Below, one piece after another: positions 17,310 through 28,700 of a stretch of DNA of 64,000 nt. The notes beneath the pieces were generated by a model. The model did no database searches, had not been told where the DNA came from, and saw only the letters and a program-made list of their open reading frames with translations. Source of the stretch: Flexithrix dorotheae DSM 6795 (lineage in GTDB: Bacteria; Bacteroidota; Bacteroidia; Cytophagales; Flammeovirgaceae); contig NZ_KB903438.1 of the NCBI RefSeq assembly GCF_000379765.1, forward strand, positions 1-64,000. The letters run 5' to 3'. Position numbers and translations under genes: made by a program. Position 1 is the stretch's first letter, and each line of letters opens with the position of its first letter.

Positions 17310-20282
17310 ATGAAGCGATTTCTACTTATGAATGTCGCTCTTGTGCTATGTATTTTTTCTGCATATGCACAGGATCGAACCTTAACAGGAACAGTCACAT
17401 CTGGAGAAGACGATAATTCTCCACTACCCGGAGTTAACGTACTCATCAAGGGTACCAGTCAGGGAACAATTACGGATATTGATGGTAATTTTAAATTGAA
17501 TGCCCCTGAAGGAGCTCAGGCTTTGGTATTCAGTTACGTTGGTTTTTTAAATCAGGAAGTTGAAATTGGAAGTCAATCCAATTTTAATGTGGTTTTAATG
17601 CCTGATGATGAAGTCTTGCAAGAAGTTATTGTAGTAGGTTATGGTACTCAAAGTGAAAGTGTAACCTTGCAGTCTGTTTCCAAAGTTAGTAAAGAGCAGT
17701 TTGAAAATCAGCCTATTGTAAACCCTCAAGAGCTTATTCAGGGTAGAGCCGCTGGTGTACAAATGGTAGGAACATCAGGTGTAATTGGTTCTCAGGCAAA
17801 CATTAGAATTAGAGGTGTAGCCTCTATTTCAGCAGGAGGTGAGCCATTATTTGTTATTGATGGGGTACCTTTGAATGATGCATCTGGATCTACCGGATAT
17901 TCAAATGATCAGGGTGCTGTTGCCCTTAACCCTCTTCAGGATTTAAACCCTAATGATATTGAGGATATCTCTGTATTAAAAGATGCTGCTGCAGTTGCCA
18001 TTTACGGGTCCAGAGGTGCCAACGGGGTAATTATGATTACCACCAAAAAAGGAAAGGCTGGCAAAACCAAAATTAATGCTGATTATTACAAAGGTTGGTC
18101 AGAACCTACCAGCTTGATAAGCATGATGAATGCTGAGCAATATAAAACTTTTGTTAATGATTACAGGGTGGCACAAGGATTAGCTCCAAACAATTATCCG
18201 GAAGGCGGATTTGATTGGCCTGGTGCTGTTGTTCAAACTGGAAGTGTGGATAATTTCAATATTTCTGCTTCTGGAGGAAATGAGTCTACCAAGTTCTATA
18301 TGGGTATGACTTATATGAAAAACAAGGCTTTCACAATAGGTAACAGCCTTGATAAATTGAATGGAAGGATTAATTTAAATCATGACATTAGTAAAAGAGT
18401 AAGAATTGGTTTAAATACAGCAATTTCTTACTTGGATAATGACAGGATCAATTCAGACAACAGTACTTTTGCTCCTTTAACTTCTTCATATCTACAATTT
18501 CCATATGTTCAGCCTTATAATGAAGATGGTACTTTTACCAACACTGGTTTCATTGCCAATGTTTTAGCCATTGAAGCTTTGAGTACAAGAAAACTGATTT
18601 CTAGAAGGACAACAGGAAATATATTTGCCGAAATAGACATTGCAGAGGGCTTAATGTTTAAAACTGACTGGGGAATTGATGGTGTACAGACTGAGGAAAC
18701 AATTAGAGATCCTGAAATTGTATCTCCAGGAGGTTATGGTTACAAAAGGATTATTCAGGATAACAAATGGTTAACTACCAATACTTTAAATTATAACAAA
18801 TCCTTTGGAGTGCATACTGTAGACGTATTAGTAGGGGCGAGTTTTGAAACTTCCAACAGAAATAATATGGCTGTAGAAGGTTCTGGATTTGTAAGTGATA
18901 AGTTACCGAATGTAGGTTCTGCCGCCACGCCAAGTCTCACTTCCGCTACTGGAACCCAATGGGCATTATCTTCCCAGTTTTCAAGGGTTAATTACCGATA
19001 CAAGGACAAATATATTGTTGAAGGTTCATTACGTAGAGATGGATCCTCAAGGTTTGGTATGGATAACAAATGGGGTACTTTCTGGGCGCTTTCAGCTGGA
19101 TGGAGATTATCAGAAGAGGATTTTATTAAGAATCTAGATTTCTTTGATCAGTTGAAACTGACTGCAAGTTATGGAACAGCGGGTAATGATAGGGTAGATA
19201 ACTTCGCTTCTCTGGGACTTTATGAAGGTGGTGTGGATTCCGATTATGCTGGAATTGCGGGTATCAGACCAACTCAGGCTGCTAATCCTCTACTTGGATG
19301 GGAGGAATCTTCTCAAGTGGATATTGGTTTATCTACTGCCATATTAAACAGTAGACTATCCGTTGATTTTAACTATTATGTAAAAACCACTGACGGAATG
19401 TTATTTGATGTACCTCTTCCTTATACTACAGGGTTCGCAAGTATCAGCCAAAATATTGGGAAAATGGAAAACAGAGGAGTTGATTTGATGATTAATGGGG
19501 ATATTATTCAGGGAAATGATTTTTCTTGGACGGCCAATTTGAATATGGGTTTTGTGAAAAACAAGGTATTGTCCTTACCAGAAAATACTTCACCTGAAGG
19601 TGATTTCTTAGAAGGATCTGCTTCACAAAGAGCCATCGTTGGTCATTCAGTGAATACATTCTACCTAATAAGGTATAGTGGAATTAACTCTGAAACTGGG
19701 GATGCAGAATGGTTAACCAGAGATGGTGAAATCACCAATAGTCCTACAGCATCTGATAGGGTAATAGTAGGTTCTGCTATTCCTGATTTAACAGGAGGGT
19801 TTTCAAATACCCTAAAATATAAAGGTTTTGATTTAAATATCTTTTTCACCTTTGTTCAGGGAAACAAAGTATTTAGAGGTGGCAGAAGATTTACTGAAAA
19901 CATGGGTTCATCATTTAATAAATCTACAGAATTACTGGATTACTGGACACAACCTGGTGATAATTCCTTTGCTCCTGCTTTAAGTAGTTCTACTGCACCA
20001 ATCTTTGCTCAAAGATCCACACTTCAGTTAGAGGATGGTTCTTATGTAAGATTAAGAAACCTAACTTTAGGCTATAATCTGCCTTCCAGCATTTTAGGTA
20101 AAACAAAAATATTATCAAGAGCCAGGATCTATGCTATGGCTCAGAATTTACTAACTTTTGCTAAAACAGACTTAGAGCCAGAACTCAACGGTAACGGAAC
20201 TGACAACCAGATTCAGGGTGAAGGTTTCTTTACTCCTCCAATGCCAAAAACAATTACGCTTGGTGTAAGTCTTGGTTTTTAA
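17310..20282 (+). CDS. SusC/RagA-family TonB-dependent outer-membrane receptor
   Basis: The protein has 990 residues. A signal peptide ending near AYAQ is followed by a CarboxypepD_reg-like domain (about 24-110, TGTVTSGEDDNSPLPGVNVLIKGTSQGT), the TonB-box region and plug (VVGYGTQSESVTLQSVSKVSKEQ; IRIRGVASISAGGEPLFVIDGVPL; SVLKDAAAVAIYGSRGANGVIMITTKKG) and a 22-strand-type barrel ending in MPKTITLGVSLGF. SusC proteins form the transport channel that a SusD lid closes, driven by TonB-ExbBD. The SusD gene is 19 bases downstream. No glycoside hydrolase or anti-sigma gene is nearby, so the substrate is unknown; the adjacent subtilase hints at peptides. Confidence 0.95.
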   Translation: MKRFLLMNVALVLCIFSAYAQDRTLTGTVTSGEDDNSPLPGVNVLIKGTSQGTITDIDGNFKLNAPEGAQALVFSYVGFLNQEVEIGSQSNFNVVLMPDDEVLQEVIVVGYGTQSESVTLQSVSKVSKEQFENQPIVNPQELIQGRAAGVQMVGTSGVIGSQANIRIRGVASISAGGEPLFVIDGVPLNDASGSTGYSNDQGAVALNPLQDLNPNDIEDISVLKDAAAVAIYGSRGANGVIMITTKKGKAGKTKINADYYKGWSEPTSLISMMNAEQYKTFVNDYRVAQGLAPNNYPEGGFDWPGAVVQTGSVDNFNISASGGNESTKFYMGMTYMKNKAFTIGNSLDKLNGRINLNHDISKRVRIGLNTAISYLDNDRINSDNSTFAPLTSSYLQFPYVQPYNEDGTFTNTGFIANVLAIEALSTRKLISRRTTGNIFAEIDIAEGLMFKTDWGIDGVQTEETIRDPEIVSPGGYGYKRIIQDNKWLTTNTLNYNKSFGVHTVDVLVGASFETSNRNNMAVEGSGFVSDKLPNVGSAATPSLTSATGTQWALSSQFSRVNYRYKDKYIVEGSLRRDGSSRFGMDNKWGTFWALSAGWRLSEEDFIKNLDFFDQLKLTASYGTAGNDRVDNFASLGLYEGGVDSDYAGIAGIRPTQAANPLLGWEESSQVDIGLSTAILNSRLSVDFNYYVKTTDGMLFDVPLPYTTGFASISQNIGKMENRGVDLMINGDIIQGNDFSWTANLNMGFVKNKVLSLPENTSPEGDFLEGSASQRAIVGHSVNTFYLIRYSGINSETGDAEWLTRDGEITNSPTASDRVIVGSAIPDLTGGFSNTLKYKGFDLNIFFTFVQGNKVFRGGRRFTENMGSSFNKSTELLDYWTQPGDNSFAPALSSSTAPIFAQRSTLQLEDGSYVRLRNLTLGYNLPSSILGKTKILSRARIYAMAQNLLTFAKTDLEPELNGNGTDNQIQGEGFFTPPMPKTITLGVSLGF

Positions 20283-20301
20283 TTTAAAAATATAAAAAGA
20301 T

Positions 20302-21726
20302 ATGAAATCATATAAATATATATTCTTATCAGTCTTGTTTTTAGGACTGTTTGCATGTGAGGACGAATTGAATATTGATCCTCAACAATCTTTATCAACC
20401 GATTTAGCCTTTTCAAATGAGCAGGCATCCTTAGGTTCACTAATGGGGGTTTACAGTAGAACGCAGGACCTGGAGGTTTTTGGGTCTATGCCTCAAATTA
20501 TTGCTGATTACCAGTCGGATAATGTGAGTTTTATTGGTTCTTTCCCTACTTTACAGGATGTAAATAATTTTGTGACATTATCTGATAATAGTTCTATTGA
20601 AACGATTTGGAGAGATAATTACAGAGCCATTTTTGCGGCTAACGCAGTGATAAAAAATGTGCCAGATGTAGATGACCCTGGTTTTTCTGCTGAGGAAAAA
20701 GCGCAGTATGTGGCTGAAGCAAAGTTTGTAAGATCCTATTATGTGTTTTTCCAAATGGCTAATCTATTTGGGGATCCGTATACATTGGATAATGGTGCAA
20801 GTCTGGCTATCCCTATGGTCTTAGACCCTTTTGAGGGAGATGTTACTTTTCCAGAAAGAGCTACTGTAAAACAAATTTACGATCAGATTAAAACTGATTT
20901 AGTTGCAGCGGAAGCTGACCTTCCTGAAACGCATGGGTCTGATTTAGCATTAACTTTAGGACGGGCTACAAAAGGATCTGCTAATGCATTGCTGTCAAGA
21001 ATTGCTTTGTATACAGAAGATTGGCAAGGTGCTGCTGATTATGCGGATAAGGTAATCAACAGTTCAGTTTACCAATTGGCTGCAGGATATAACTTTTACA
21101 GCCAAAATACTCCGGAAGAAGTATTTAGCTTACAAAACTCTGCTACTGATAATGGCAGAACTGGTTCAGGAGGCTGGGCAAGTTTTTATAACCCTGCTGA
21201 AGCAGGTGCCAGAGGAGATTGTCCGTTTTCTCAGGATCTTTTGGATGCTTATGCTGAAGAAGCCGGAGATAAACGATTTTCAGATCTTACTCAGGTAGGG
21301 GCAAATGAAGCAACTTATACCACTAAGTTTCCTGATCCTGTAAATAATTCTGATAATGTTCCTCTCATTAGAATTACAGAGATGTACCTGAACAGAGCTG
21401 AGGCTTTAGCTGAATTGAATGGTGTTAATCAAGCATCTGTTGATTTAATCAATGATTTAAGAGACAGAGCGGGTTTAGCTGATTGGACTACTGGCCAGTT
21501 TGGATCAAATGATGCTTTCCTTGATGCTATTGCCAATGAAAGAAGAAAAGAATTGGCTTTCGAAGGTCACAGAAGAATGGATTTATTGAGAAGAGGATTA
21601 GCATTAAGACCGGCAGATGATCCAAAGATGGAGGATTCAATGCCAGGTAAACCAAAAACTATTTTACCTGTTCCTCAAAGAGAGGTCGATTTGAATCAGA
21701 GCCTGGTTCAAAACGATGGTTATTAA
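20302..21726 (+). CDS. SusD/RagB-family nutrient-binding outer-membrane lipoprotein
   Basis: The protein has 474 residues. The lipoprotein signal MKSYKYIFLSVLFLGLFACEDE puts the lipobox Cys at residue 19. Typical SusD features are IDPQQSLSTDLAFSNEQASLGSLMGVYSRTQ, the TPR-like region IWRDNYRAIFAANAVIKNVP, YVAEAKFVRSYYVFFQMANLFGDPY, ITEMYLNRAEALAELNG, and the C-terminal IANERRKELAFEGHRRMDLLRRG. SusD proteins cap the SusC channel and bind substrate at the cell surface. The pair is cotranscribed and ends at a strong terminator. Confidence 0.95.
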   Translation: MKSYKYIFLSVLFLGLFACEDELNIDPQQSLSTDLAFSNEQASLGSLMGVYSRTQDLEVFGSMPQIIADYQSDNVSFIGSFPTLQDVNNFVTLSDNSSIETIWRDNYRAIFAANAVIKNVPDVDDPGFSAEEKAQYVAEAKFVRSYYVFFQMANLFGDPYTLDNGASLAIPMVLDPFEGDVTFPERATVKQIYDQIKTDLVAAEADLPETHGSDLALTLGRATKGSANALLSRIALYTEDWQGAADYADKVINSSVYQLAAGYNFYSQNTPEEVFSLQNSATDNGRTGSGGWASFYNPAEAGARGDCPFSQDLLDAYAEEAGDKRFSDLTQVGANEATYTTKFPDPVNNSDNVPLIRITEMYLNRAEALAELNGVNQASVDLINDLRDRAGLADWTTGQFGSNDAFLDAIANERRKELAFEGHRRMDLLRRGLALRPADDPKMEDSMPGKPKTILPVPQREVDLNQSLVQNDGY

Positions 21727-21746
21727 TAGATAGAAAAAAGTTTTAA

Positions 21747-21778
21747 TAAAAAGGGGTTGAGTTGTCAACCCCTTTTTT
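21747..21778 (+). terminator. Terminator after susD
   Basis: A 10-bp perfect stem (AAGGGGTTGA with TCAACCCCTT), extended by A-T pairs, has a 4-base loop and a T run. Confidence 0.9.
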
Positions 21779-21888
21779 AATGCATTAAAGTAATTTTATC
21801 CCTTAAAAATATCTGATAGAAGGAAGGGTTTATTTAATATAACCTGTATTTTTAGTGAACCAGCTTTTTAAACTTATACCTCTTCTTC

Positions 21889-24800
21889 ATGCAAAAACAT
21901 AATCCTCAAATGGTAAACATTCAATACTCCCTGCTTGCCCTTTTGTTTTTATTAATCAATCAATATTCGGTCGCTCAGCAACAACCTGTTTTTCAATTGC
22001 CTAATGATATTACCACTAAGGATTATATGTCGGGAAAATTGATTGTTAAGTTGAAACCTGAGTATGAAAAGTTCTTTTTACGTAAATCAATCAATGAAAA
22101 AACTCAATCAGTATTTGAAAAGTATGAAATAGCACCTCAAAGTAGTGTATTTCCCTCCAATTATATCGCAGAAAGTAAAAGCAGGAAATCCTTTGGGAAA
22201 CCAACGGTTAACCCCGGTTTATTCTACACCTTAAATTATAAAAAAGGTGAGAATATCGAACTGGTAATTAATGAATTATATACACTTGGTTTTGCCGAAT
22301 TAATTGAGCCTTCTTATATCTATAAAACCTCTTTAGAACCAAACGATTCTCTCATCTCCAATCAATATTATTTAGAAAATATAAAGGCCTTTGAAGCCTG
22401 GGAGATCACTAAGGGAGATTCTAATGTGATTATTGGCATTGTTGATTCAGGTATTGATTTTAACCATCCTGATTTGATGGAGAAGGTTTTTTATAATCCG
22501 AATGAAATTCCTGATAATGGCATCGATGATGACAATGATGGATATATTGACAATATAAGTGGATGGGATTTTGCCGGGGCAGATACCCTAAACCCCAGTG
22601 AAGATAATGATGCGCAATTGATAGTGGGAGGAACAAATGCACATGGAGTTAATGTAGCAGGATGCGCAGTAGCTGCTACAAATAACAATTTTGGAATGGC
22701 TGGGGTAGGCTATAATTGTAAATTTATTGCAACAAAACACTCTTTTGACAACCAGCGGGAAGATGATCCAAGTGTTTATAATGCATATGCAGGAGTGGCT
22801 TTTATGATTGCTCAAAAAGTTGATGTGATGAATTTGTCCTTTGGTGGTTCTTTCAGAAGCGAAATCTTGCAGGATTTATTCGATTTGGCTGTTTTGGAAG
22901 AAGATATTGTGGTGGTAGCTGCAGCGGGTAATTCCGGGGATTTAAGCCTTGAATATCCTGCAGCTTATGAACACGTTATTTCTGTTGCCGCTTTAGATAA
23001 GGATAACAAAAAAGCCTCTTTTTCCACAAGTGGAACTACTATTGATCTGGCAGCCCCGGGTGTAGGAATTTTTACTACAGATTTTGATGGAAAATTTACC
23101 ACCACCAATGGAACTTCTTTTTCCTCTCCCATAGTAGCTGGTGCAGCAGGGTTAATTCGCGCTCATTTCCCAGACCTGACTGCCAAGCAGGTAAGTGAAC
23201 TCCTGAGGGTAACAGCTGATACCAGTATTTTTGATTTACCGGAAAATATTGAGGGTAATCTGGGGAATGGTTTATTAAATATTCAGAATGCCTTAACCGA
23301 AAAGGTTCCGGGAATCAGCTTAATCAATCCTCAAATTAAAAACTCGCAGGGAAGTTTAAATATAATCAGTGGAGATACCATTGTTTTTACTTCAGAATTC
23401 ATCAATTACCTGTGGCAGCCTGAGGAAGATATTATTGCCAGGGTGAGTACATCAAGCCCTTTTATTTCTATTTTAAATAATAGTTTTAACTTAGGGAAAT
23501 TGGGACAGGATGAAGTGGTGAGTAATGATTCCAATCCATTTTTATTGCTGGCCGACCCTGATTCTCCTGATGACACTACCATTATCCTGGAGCTAAGTTT
23601 TAATGGAAACGGCTACCGGGATAAACAATTTTTTGAAGTCAATATTAATCCATCCATAATCAATGTACAGGAAAATTTAGTTTCTACTTCAGTAGCCAAT
23701 AACGGACGTATTGGTTTCGGGGACACTGATCAGGAAAAAGGTCTGGGGTTTATATTTGAAGAAGAAAATTTTCTTTTTGAAATGGGTTTGATGCTTGGCG
23801 TATCTGAGAATCAGCTTTCCAGTTCGGTAAGGGCAGATACAGCAGACAATGAACTACAGTTTCACGATCACTTTAATCCGGTATCATCACTCAAGGAGTT
23901 TTCGCCTGGAAAATTTTCCTCCCTGGATATAGTTGGGGAGATAGATAACAGTTTAGATACCTCCAGGTTGGGAATGGATTTGGACATTAAGTTTAGGGCA
24001 ATGGCCTATACTGAGCCGGAAAATGATCAGTTCATAATTATGGAATATATTATTAAAAATAGTTCCACCGATAGTTTAAAAGACTTTTATGCCGGCCTTT
24101 TTGCTGATTGGGATATTTCCAATAACGACAGGGCTTCCTGGGATGATGACCTGAATATGGGTTTTGTTTATAATACTGGTGCTTCAGATACAATTTATAC
24201 GGCAATTCAAGTCCTGAGAGGAAACCCTAACTATTATCCAATTAATAATGATCCTGATTTACAAGGAAATAGTTTTGGGATTTATGATGGGTTTTCTAAT
24301 TCTGAGAAATACACCTCACTTTCCAATGGTTTGGAAAAGACAGATGCAGAATTTAATCCGAACAGTTTTTCAAATGATGTAAGCCACACCGTTAGTGCGG
24401 GTCCTTATGCTTTGGGAGTTAGCGATTCTATTCGAATAGCATTTGCGCTACATGCAGCCAGTTCATTTGAGGAATTAAAAAAATCTGCCATTAGTGCAGA
24501 CACCATGTATAATTTTATTCTTCAAATTCCCCAGCCTGAGGTGACAGTTAGCCCTACATGCTTGGGAGAAAAGGCGACCTTAACAGCTTCAGGAGGAACT
24601 GCTTATAACTGGTATACTTCTCTTGAAGCTGAGAATCCATTTTTTCAGGGGAATTCTTATACCACTACAGCTTTATTGGCAGATTCTGTAATTTATATTA
24701 CCAATGCCGGTGAGGCCCGGGAAAGTAGACGGAAAAAAATTGAAATATCTCTATTGGCCAATCCGGTAATTTCTTCCAATAATGGATCAACATTTTGTGA

Positions 24801-25491
24801 AAATGACTCCCTTACCCTAACTGTAAAAGAGGCTGACAGTTATTTATGGAACACCGGTGATACTACGCAGGCTATTCTTATAAAGGAAGCTGGTGAATAT
24901 TTTGTGACTGTTTCCGATGAAATAAATGGATGTACCAATGTTTCTGATACTTTTATTGTAACCACAATTCCAGCACCTGTTGCAGATTTTTCAATGGCAC
25001 TGGACACCCTTCCTTTAAATGTAGGGACCTCGCTGGCTTTTACGGATTTAAGTGAAAACGCGATTGCCTGGCAATGGGATTTTGACAATGGAGAAACCAG
25101 TGATTTGCAAAACCCAACTGCTAATTTTGTAGAGGAAGGGGCTTTTGAAATTTCCCTGATAGTGACTGATACCAATAATTGTAAAGGGCTGGTTCAAAAA
25201 ACATTGGTGGTAACCGGTAATTCCGATCATTCCGAAATAGAAGGGATTTTGGGCTATCCTAACCCCGTGAGGGAAAATTATCATTTAAAAATAGACAACA
25301 ACAATACTGGAAGATTCGACTGGGCACTGGTAAACAACTTGGGAAAGGTAGTAAAAAGTGACACCTTTTTTAAGAAGGAATTTAATATGGATCAACCTCT
25401 TAATCTAGAAGAGATACCCTCAGGGTTATATCTCTTAAGAATTTCCCACCAGAAAAAATTTAGTGTATTAAAAGTCCTGAAACTCGAATAA
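21889..25491 (+). CDS. Secreted S8 subtilisin-like protease with T9SS C-terminal sorting domain
   Basis: The protein has 1200 residues: signal peptide (to about AQQ), a propeptide-like region, then a subtilase domain with catalytic Asp186 (GIVDSGIDFNHPDL), His252 (NAHGVNVAG) and Ser410 (GTSFSSPIVAGAAGLIRAH). A Ca-binding-like acidic stretch, GIDDDNDGYIDN, follows the Asp. A long middle region precedes an Ig-like segment and a PKD domain (about 1030-1115, WQWDFDNGETSDLQNPTANF). The end is a type A Por/T9SS sorting domain (YPNPVRENYHL to SGLYLLRI..KVLKLE). It is expected to be released or anchored at the surface through T9SS. It lies behind the susCD terminator, so it is a separate unit. Confidence 0.93.
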   Translation: MQKHNPQMVNIQYSLLALLFLLINQYSVAQQQPVFQLPNDITTKDYMSGKLIVKLKPEYEKFFLRKSINEKTQSVFEKYEIAPQSSVFPSNYIAESKSRKSFGKPTVNPGLFYTLNYKKGENIELVINELYTLGFAELIEPSYIYKTSLEPNDSLISNQYYLENIKAFEAWEITKGDSNVIIGIVDSGIDFNHPDLMEKVFYNPNEIPDNGIDDDNDGYIDNISGWDFAGADTLNPSEDNDAQLIVGGTNAHGVNVAGCAVAATNNNFGMAGVGYNCKFIATKHSFDNQREDDPSVYNAYAGVAFMIAQKVDVMNLSFGGSFRSEILQDLFDLAVLEEDIVVVAAAGNSGDLSLEYPAAYEHVISVAALDKDNKKASFSTSGTTIDLAAPGVGIFTTDFDGKFTTTNGTSFSSPIVAGAAGLIRAHFPDLTAKQVSELLRVTADTSIFDLPENIEGNLGNGLLNIQNALTEKVPGISLINPQIKNSQGSLNIISGDTIVFTSEFINYLWQPEEDIIARVSTSSPFISILNNSFNLGKLGQDEVVSNDSNPFLLLADPDSPDDTTIILELSFNGNGYRDKQFFEVNINPSIINVQENLVSTSVANNGRIGFGDTDQEKGLGFIFEEENFLFEMGLMLGVSENQLSSSVRADTADNELQFHDHFNPVSSLKEFSPGKFSSLDIVGEIDNSLDTSRLGMDLDIKFRAMAYTEPENDQFIIMEYIIKNSSTDSLKDFYAGLFADWDISNNDRASWDDDLNMGFVYNTGASDTIYTAIQVLRGNPNYYPINNDPDLQGNSFGIYDGFSNSEKYTSLSNGLEKTDAEFNPNSFSNDVSHTVSAGPYALGVSDSIRIAFALHAASSFEELKKSAISADTMYNFILQIPQPEVTVSPTCLGEKATLTASGGTAYNWYTSLEAENPFFQGNSYTTTALLADSVIYITNAGEARESRRKKIEISLLANPVISSNNGSTFCENDSLTLTVKEADSYLWNTGDTTQAILIKEAGEYFVTVSDEINGCTNVSDTFIVTTIPAPVADFSMALDTLPLNVGTSLAFTDLSENAIAWQWDFDNGETSDLQNPTANFVEEGAFEISLIVTDTNNCKGLVQKTLVVTGNSDHSEIEGILGYPNPVRENYHLKIDNNNTGRFDWALVNNLGKVVKSDTFFKKEFNMDQPLNLEEIPSGLYLLRISHQKKFSVLKVLKLE

Positions 25492-25710
25492 AGGTTAGAA
25501 TTATAAAGTGTGAAAACCTGATTTTTTATTTAATAAAAATTCATGAAGGTAGGTCGAAAAACTTGGTAAAAAGCTAATCCGGCCATTCTTTACCTGAAAT
25601 AGATTTACCTATATTCATACTCAATATTATAATTCAAAGAAATTTTAGTACGATCCTCAGCTACTAGCCTTTGTAAATGCTCGATTTATTTATAAATTGG
25701 ACGTTGATTT

Positions 25711-25740
25711 ATGGCTGGTATGTGTATTAAAGATATATGA
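25711..25740 (+). other. Possible 9-codon upstream ORF coupled to the ABC gene
   Basis: ATG 25711 opens a 9-codon frame (MAGMCIKDI) whose TGA overlaps the ATG of the following gene as ATGA. The overlap could allow translational coupling, or it may be chance. Confidence 0.2.
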
Positions 25741-28700
25741 ACGAACAGGTACTTGAGGTAATTATTAAACTACTGGCAATCATTGCCAATATTGAGGATA
25801 GTGCCGGGGATAAGCGGGGAATTATTGAAAAGTTTCTACGCTCACATGTGGGACAGTTTGAGGTGCAAAAAAGTCTCTATCTTTTTGATGAGTATAGGGC
25901 TTTTGCGGCTGATGCCGGTCTTAAAGAAGCCTATAAAGTGGCCAAAGGGCTAAATAAGGAACTTTCTCTTAAACAGAAAATCATTATTCTGGTCCATCTG
26001 ACAGAACTGGTGCTTGCTGATCAGGAATTATCTGATACCGAAGAAGGATTTATGAACACGGTTTGTGAAGCCTTGAAAATCAGTAAGTCTAAATTTAAGG
26101 ACATCATTGAGTTTCAGCAGCAAAATGATGCTACTGAATTAAAATCGGAAAATATCTTACTCATCAATTCCAGAGAAGATTCCTCTGTTTATCAGGTTAA
26201 GCATCATCATCACGAAAATCTGGATACCACTTTGGCCGTGCTCAGGATGCCTGAAGTGGAAATGTATTTCATGCGCCTGATTTTGCCTACCAAAGATCTT
26301 TTTATGAATGGTGATCAGCTGAGTTGGGAATATATTTACCCATTGTCAGTTGGGGCAGCAATAAAGGGTTCTAAAATGGACCCTTTATATTATAGCGAAA
26401 TTGTAAGCAAGTTTTTATCAGAATCCAATGGGGCCAAAATCTCCTTTGAAGCAGATAAAATTTCCTATTTCTTTCCGAATGGGGACAGGGGATTACACGA
26501 TATCTCTGTGGCAGAAGAGTCAGGAAAACTCGTGGCCTTAATGGGAGCTAGTGGCTCGGGGAAATCTACTTTACTCAATGTACTTAACGGAAATGAAGCA
26601 CCCCAAAAAGGAACTGTAAAAATCAACGGAATTGATATTTATCGCTATAGAGAGGAAATAAGAGGGGTAATTGGTTACATTCCACAAGATGATCTTCTCA
26701 TTGAGGAACTTACTGTTTACCAAAATTTATATTTTTCTGCTCAATTATGTTTTGGACAGGCTACTGCTGATGAACTGGACAAAAGGGTTACAGATACCCT
26801 AAAATCCCTGGGGTTATTGGAAGCCAAGGATTTAAGGGTTGGGAATGTGTTGGATAAAACAATTAGTGGCGGCCAAAGGAAACGGCTAAATATCGGGTTA
26901 GAACTTTTAAGAGAACCCTCTATTTTGTTTATCGATGAACCGACTTCCGGTTTGTCTTCCAGAGATTCTGAGAACATTATTGATTTGCTTAGAGGGCTTT
27001 CATTGCGGGGAAAGTTAATTTTTGTGGTGATTCACCAACCTTCATCCGACATTTTTAAGATGTTTGATAAGCTGGTTTTACTGGATGTAGGCGGATATCA
27101 GATTTATTATGGAAATCCATTGGAATCACTGGTTTACTTCAGAACACTTGTGAATCATATTGACCGGGAAGAAGAAAGTGCATGTCCCACCTGTGGAAAT
27201 GTGAAGGTGGAGGAGGTTTTCAAAATTATTGAAAATAAGGTAGTTGATGAATATGGGAATGATACGGATTATCGGAAAGTAGGGCCCGCAAGCTGGTACG
27301 AGTTTTTTAAGAATCAGGCAAAAATCCCCGAAGTAGAGAAAGTGCTCACCAAACCACCCAATTCACTTGATATTCCTAATCGACTAAAACAAATCCAGAC
27401 CTTTATTACACGGGATGTTTTAGCCAAGCTTCATAACCGTCAGTATTTGATTATCAATCTTTTACAGGCCCCTTTGTTGGCTTTTATTCTGGCTTTCATT
27501 GTCCGGTATTATCAGGTAGATGAATTAACCGGAACTGGTGGATATTTATTTAGTGAAAATGTAAATATGCCAGCTTATATTTTCATGAGTATTATTGTAG
27601 CCTTATTTATGGGGCTCACCATTAGTGCTGAAGAAATCATTAAAGATGCAAAAATATTAAAAAGGGAAGCCTACCTGGAGTTAAGCCGATACAGTTATCT
27701 ACTTTCCAAAATTTTAATTTTATTTACTTTTTCAGCTATTCAAACTATTTCCTATGTGCTTGTTGGCAATTGGATTTTGGAAATTCGCGACATGACCCTG
27801 AACTATTGGATTGTGCTTTTTTCCTGTTCGTGTTTTGCCAATATGCTGGGATTAAATATTTCTGCTACTTTCAATTCCGTCATCACCATTTATATTTTAA
27901 TTCCCCTGCTGCTTATACCCCAATTATTGCTTGGAGGGGTGGTGGTTAAATTTGATGAAATTAATCCCTTTTTAGCGAGTAGGGAGGGGCATGTTCCCCT
28001 GATAGCTGAAGGAATTGCAGCCAGATGGGCCTTGGAAGCCCTGATGGTAAGTCAGTTTACCGATAATGAATACGAAAAAGATTTTTATCTGTATGATAAA
28101 CTGAAAGCGGGTGCAGATTATAAAAAGATTTACTATATCCCCACCTTACAGTCAAAACTTGATAATGCCCAAAGGTTGCGGGAAGATATAGAGTTCGAGG
28201 AGGAATATGAGAAAAATTTAAGCGTGCTGAGAAATGAAATTTTCAAGGAAATGGCCTTAACTCATGATGAGGTTTCCTTTGATTACCTGGAAAAACTTGA
28301 CCCGGAAAGATTTTCTCCAAAAATTGCCGATGCCACCCAGGCATACCTGGATCGCCTGAAGAAATATTATATCGATATTTATAATAAGGCCAGCAGAGAA
28401 AAAGACAAGAAAATTTCTTTGATGATTAGGACTGAAGAAGGAAAACAAAAATACAATGAAAAAATTAATAATTATAGAAATGAAAGCATAACCCTGATAG
28501 TAACGAATGCTCAGGCCGAGCAGCGGATTATTGAATATGAAGGGCGACTTATTCAAAAGATTTATCCTGTTTATCAGGACCCTCTTCCCGGGAAATATGA
28601 CTTTGCCTTCTATGCACATTTTTATGCGCCTTCCAAATATATGATGGGTAATTTCGTGCCTACGCTTACCTTCAATGTCATTATGATTTGGGTGATGACT

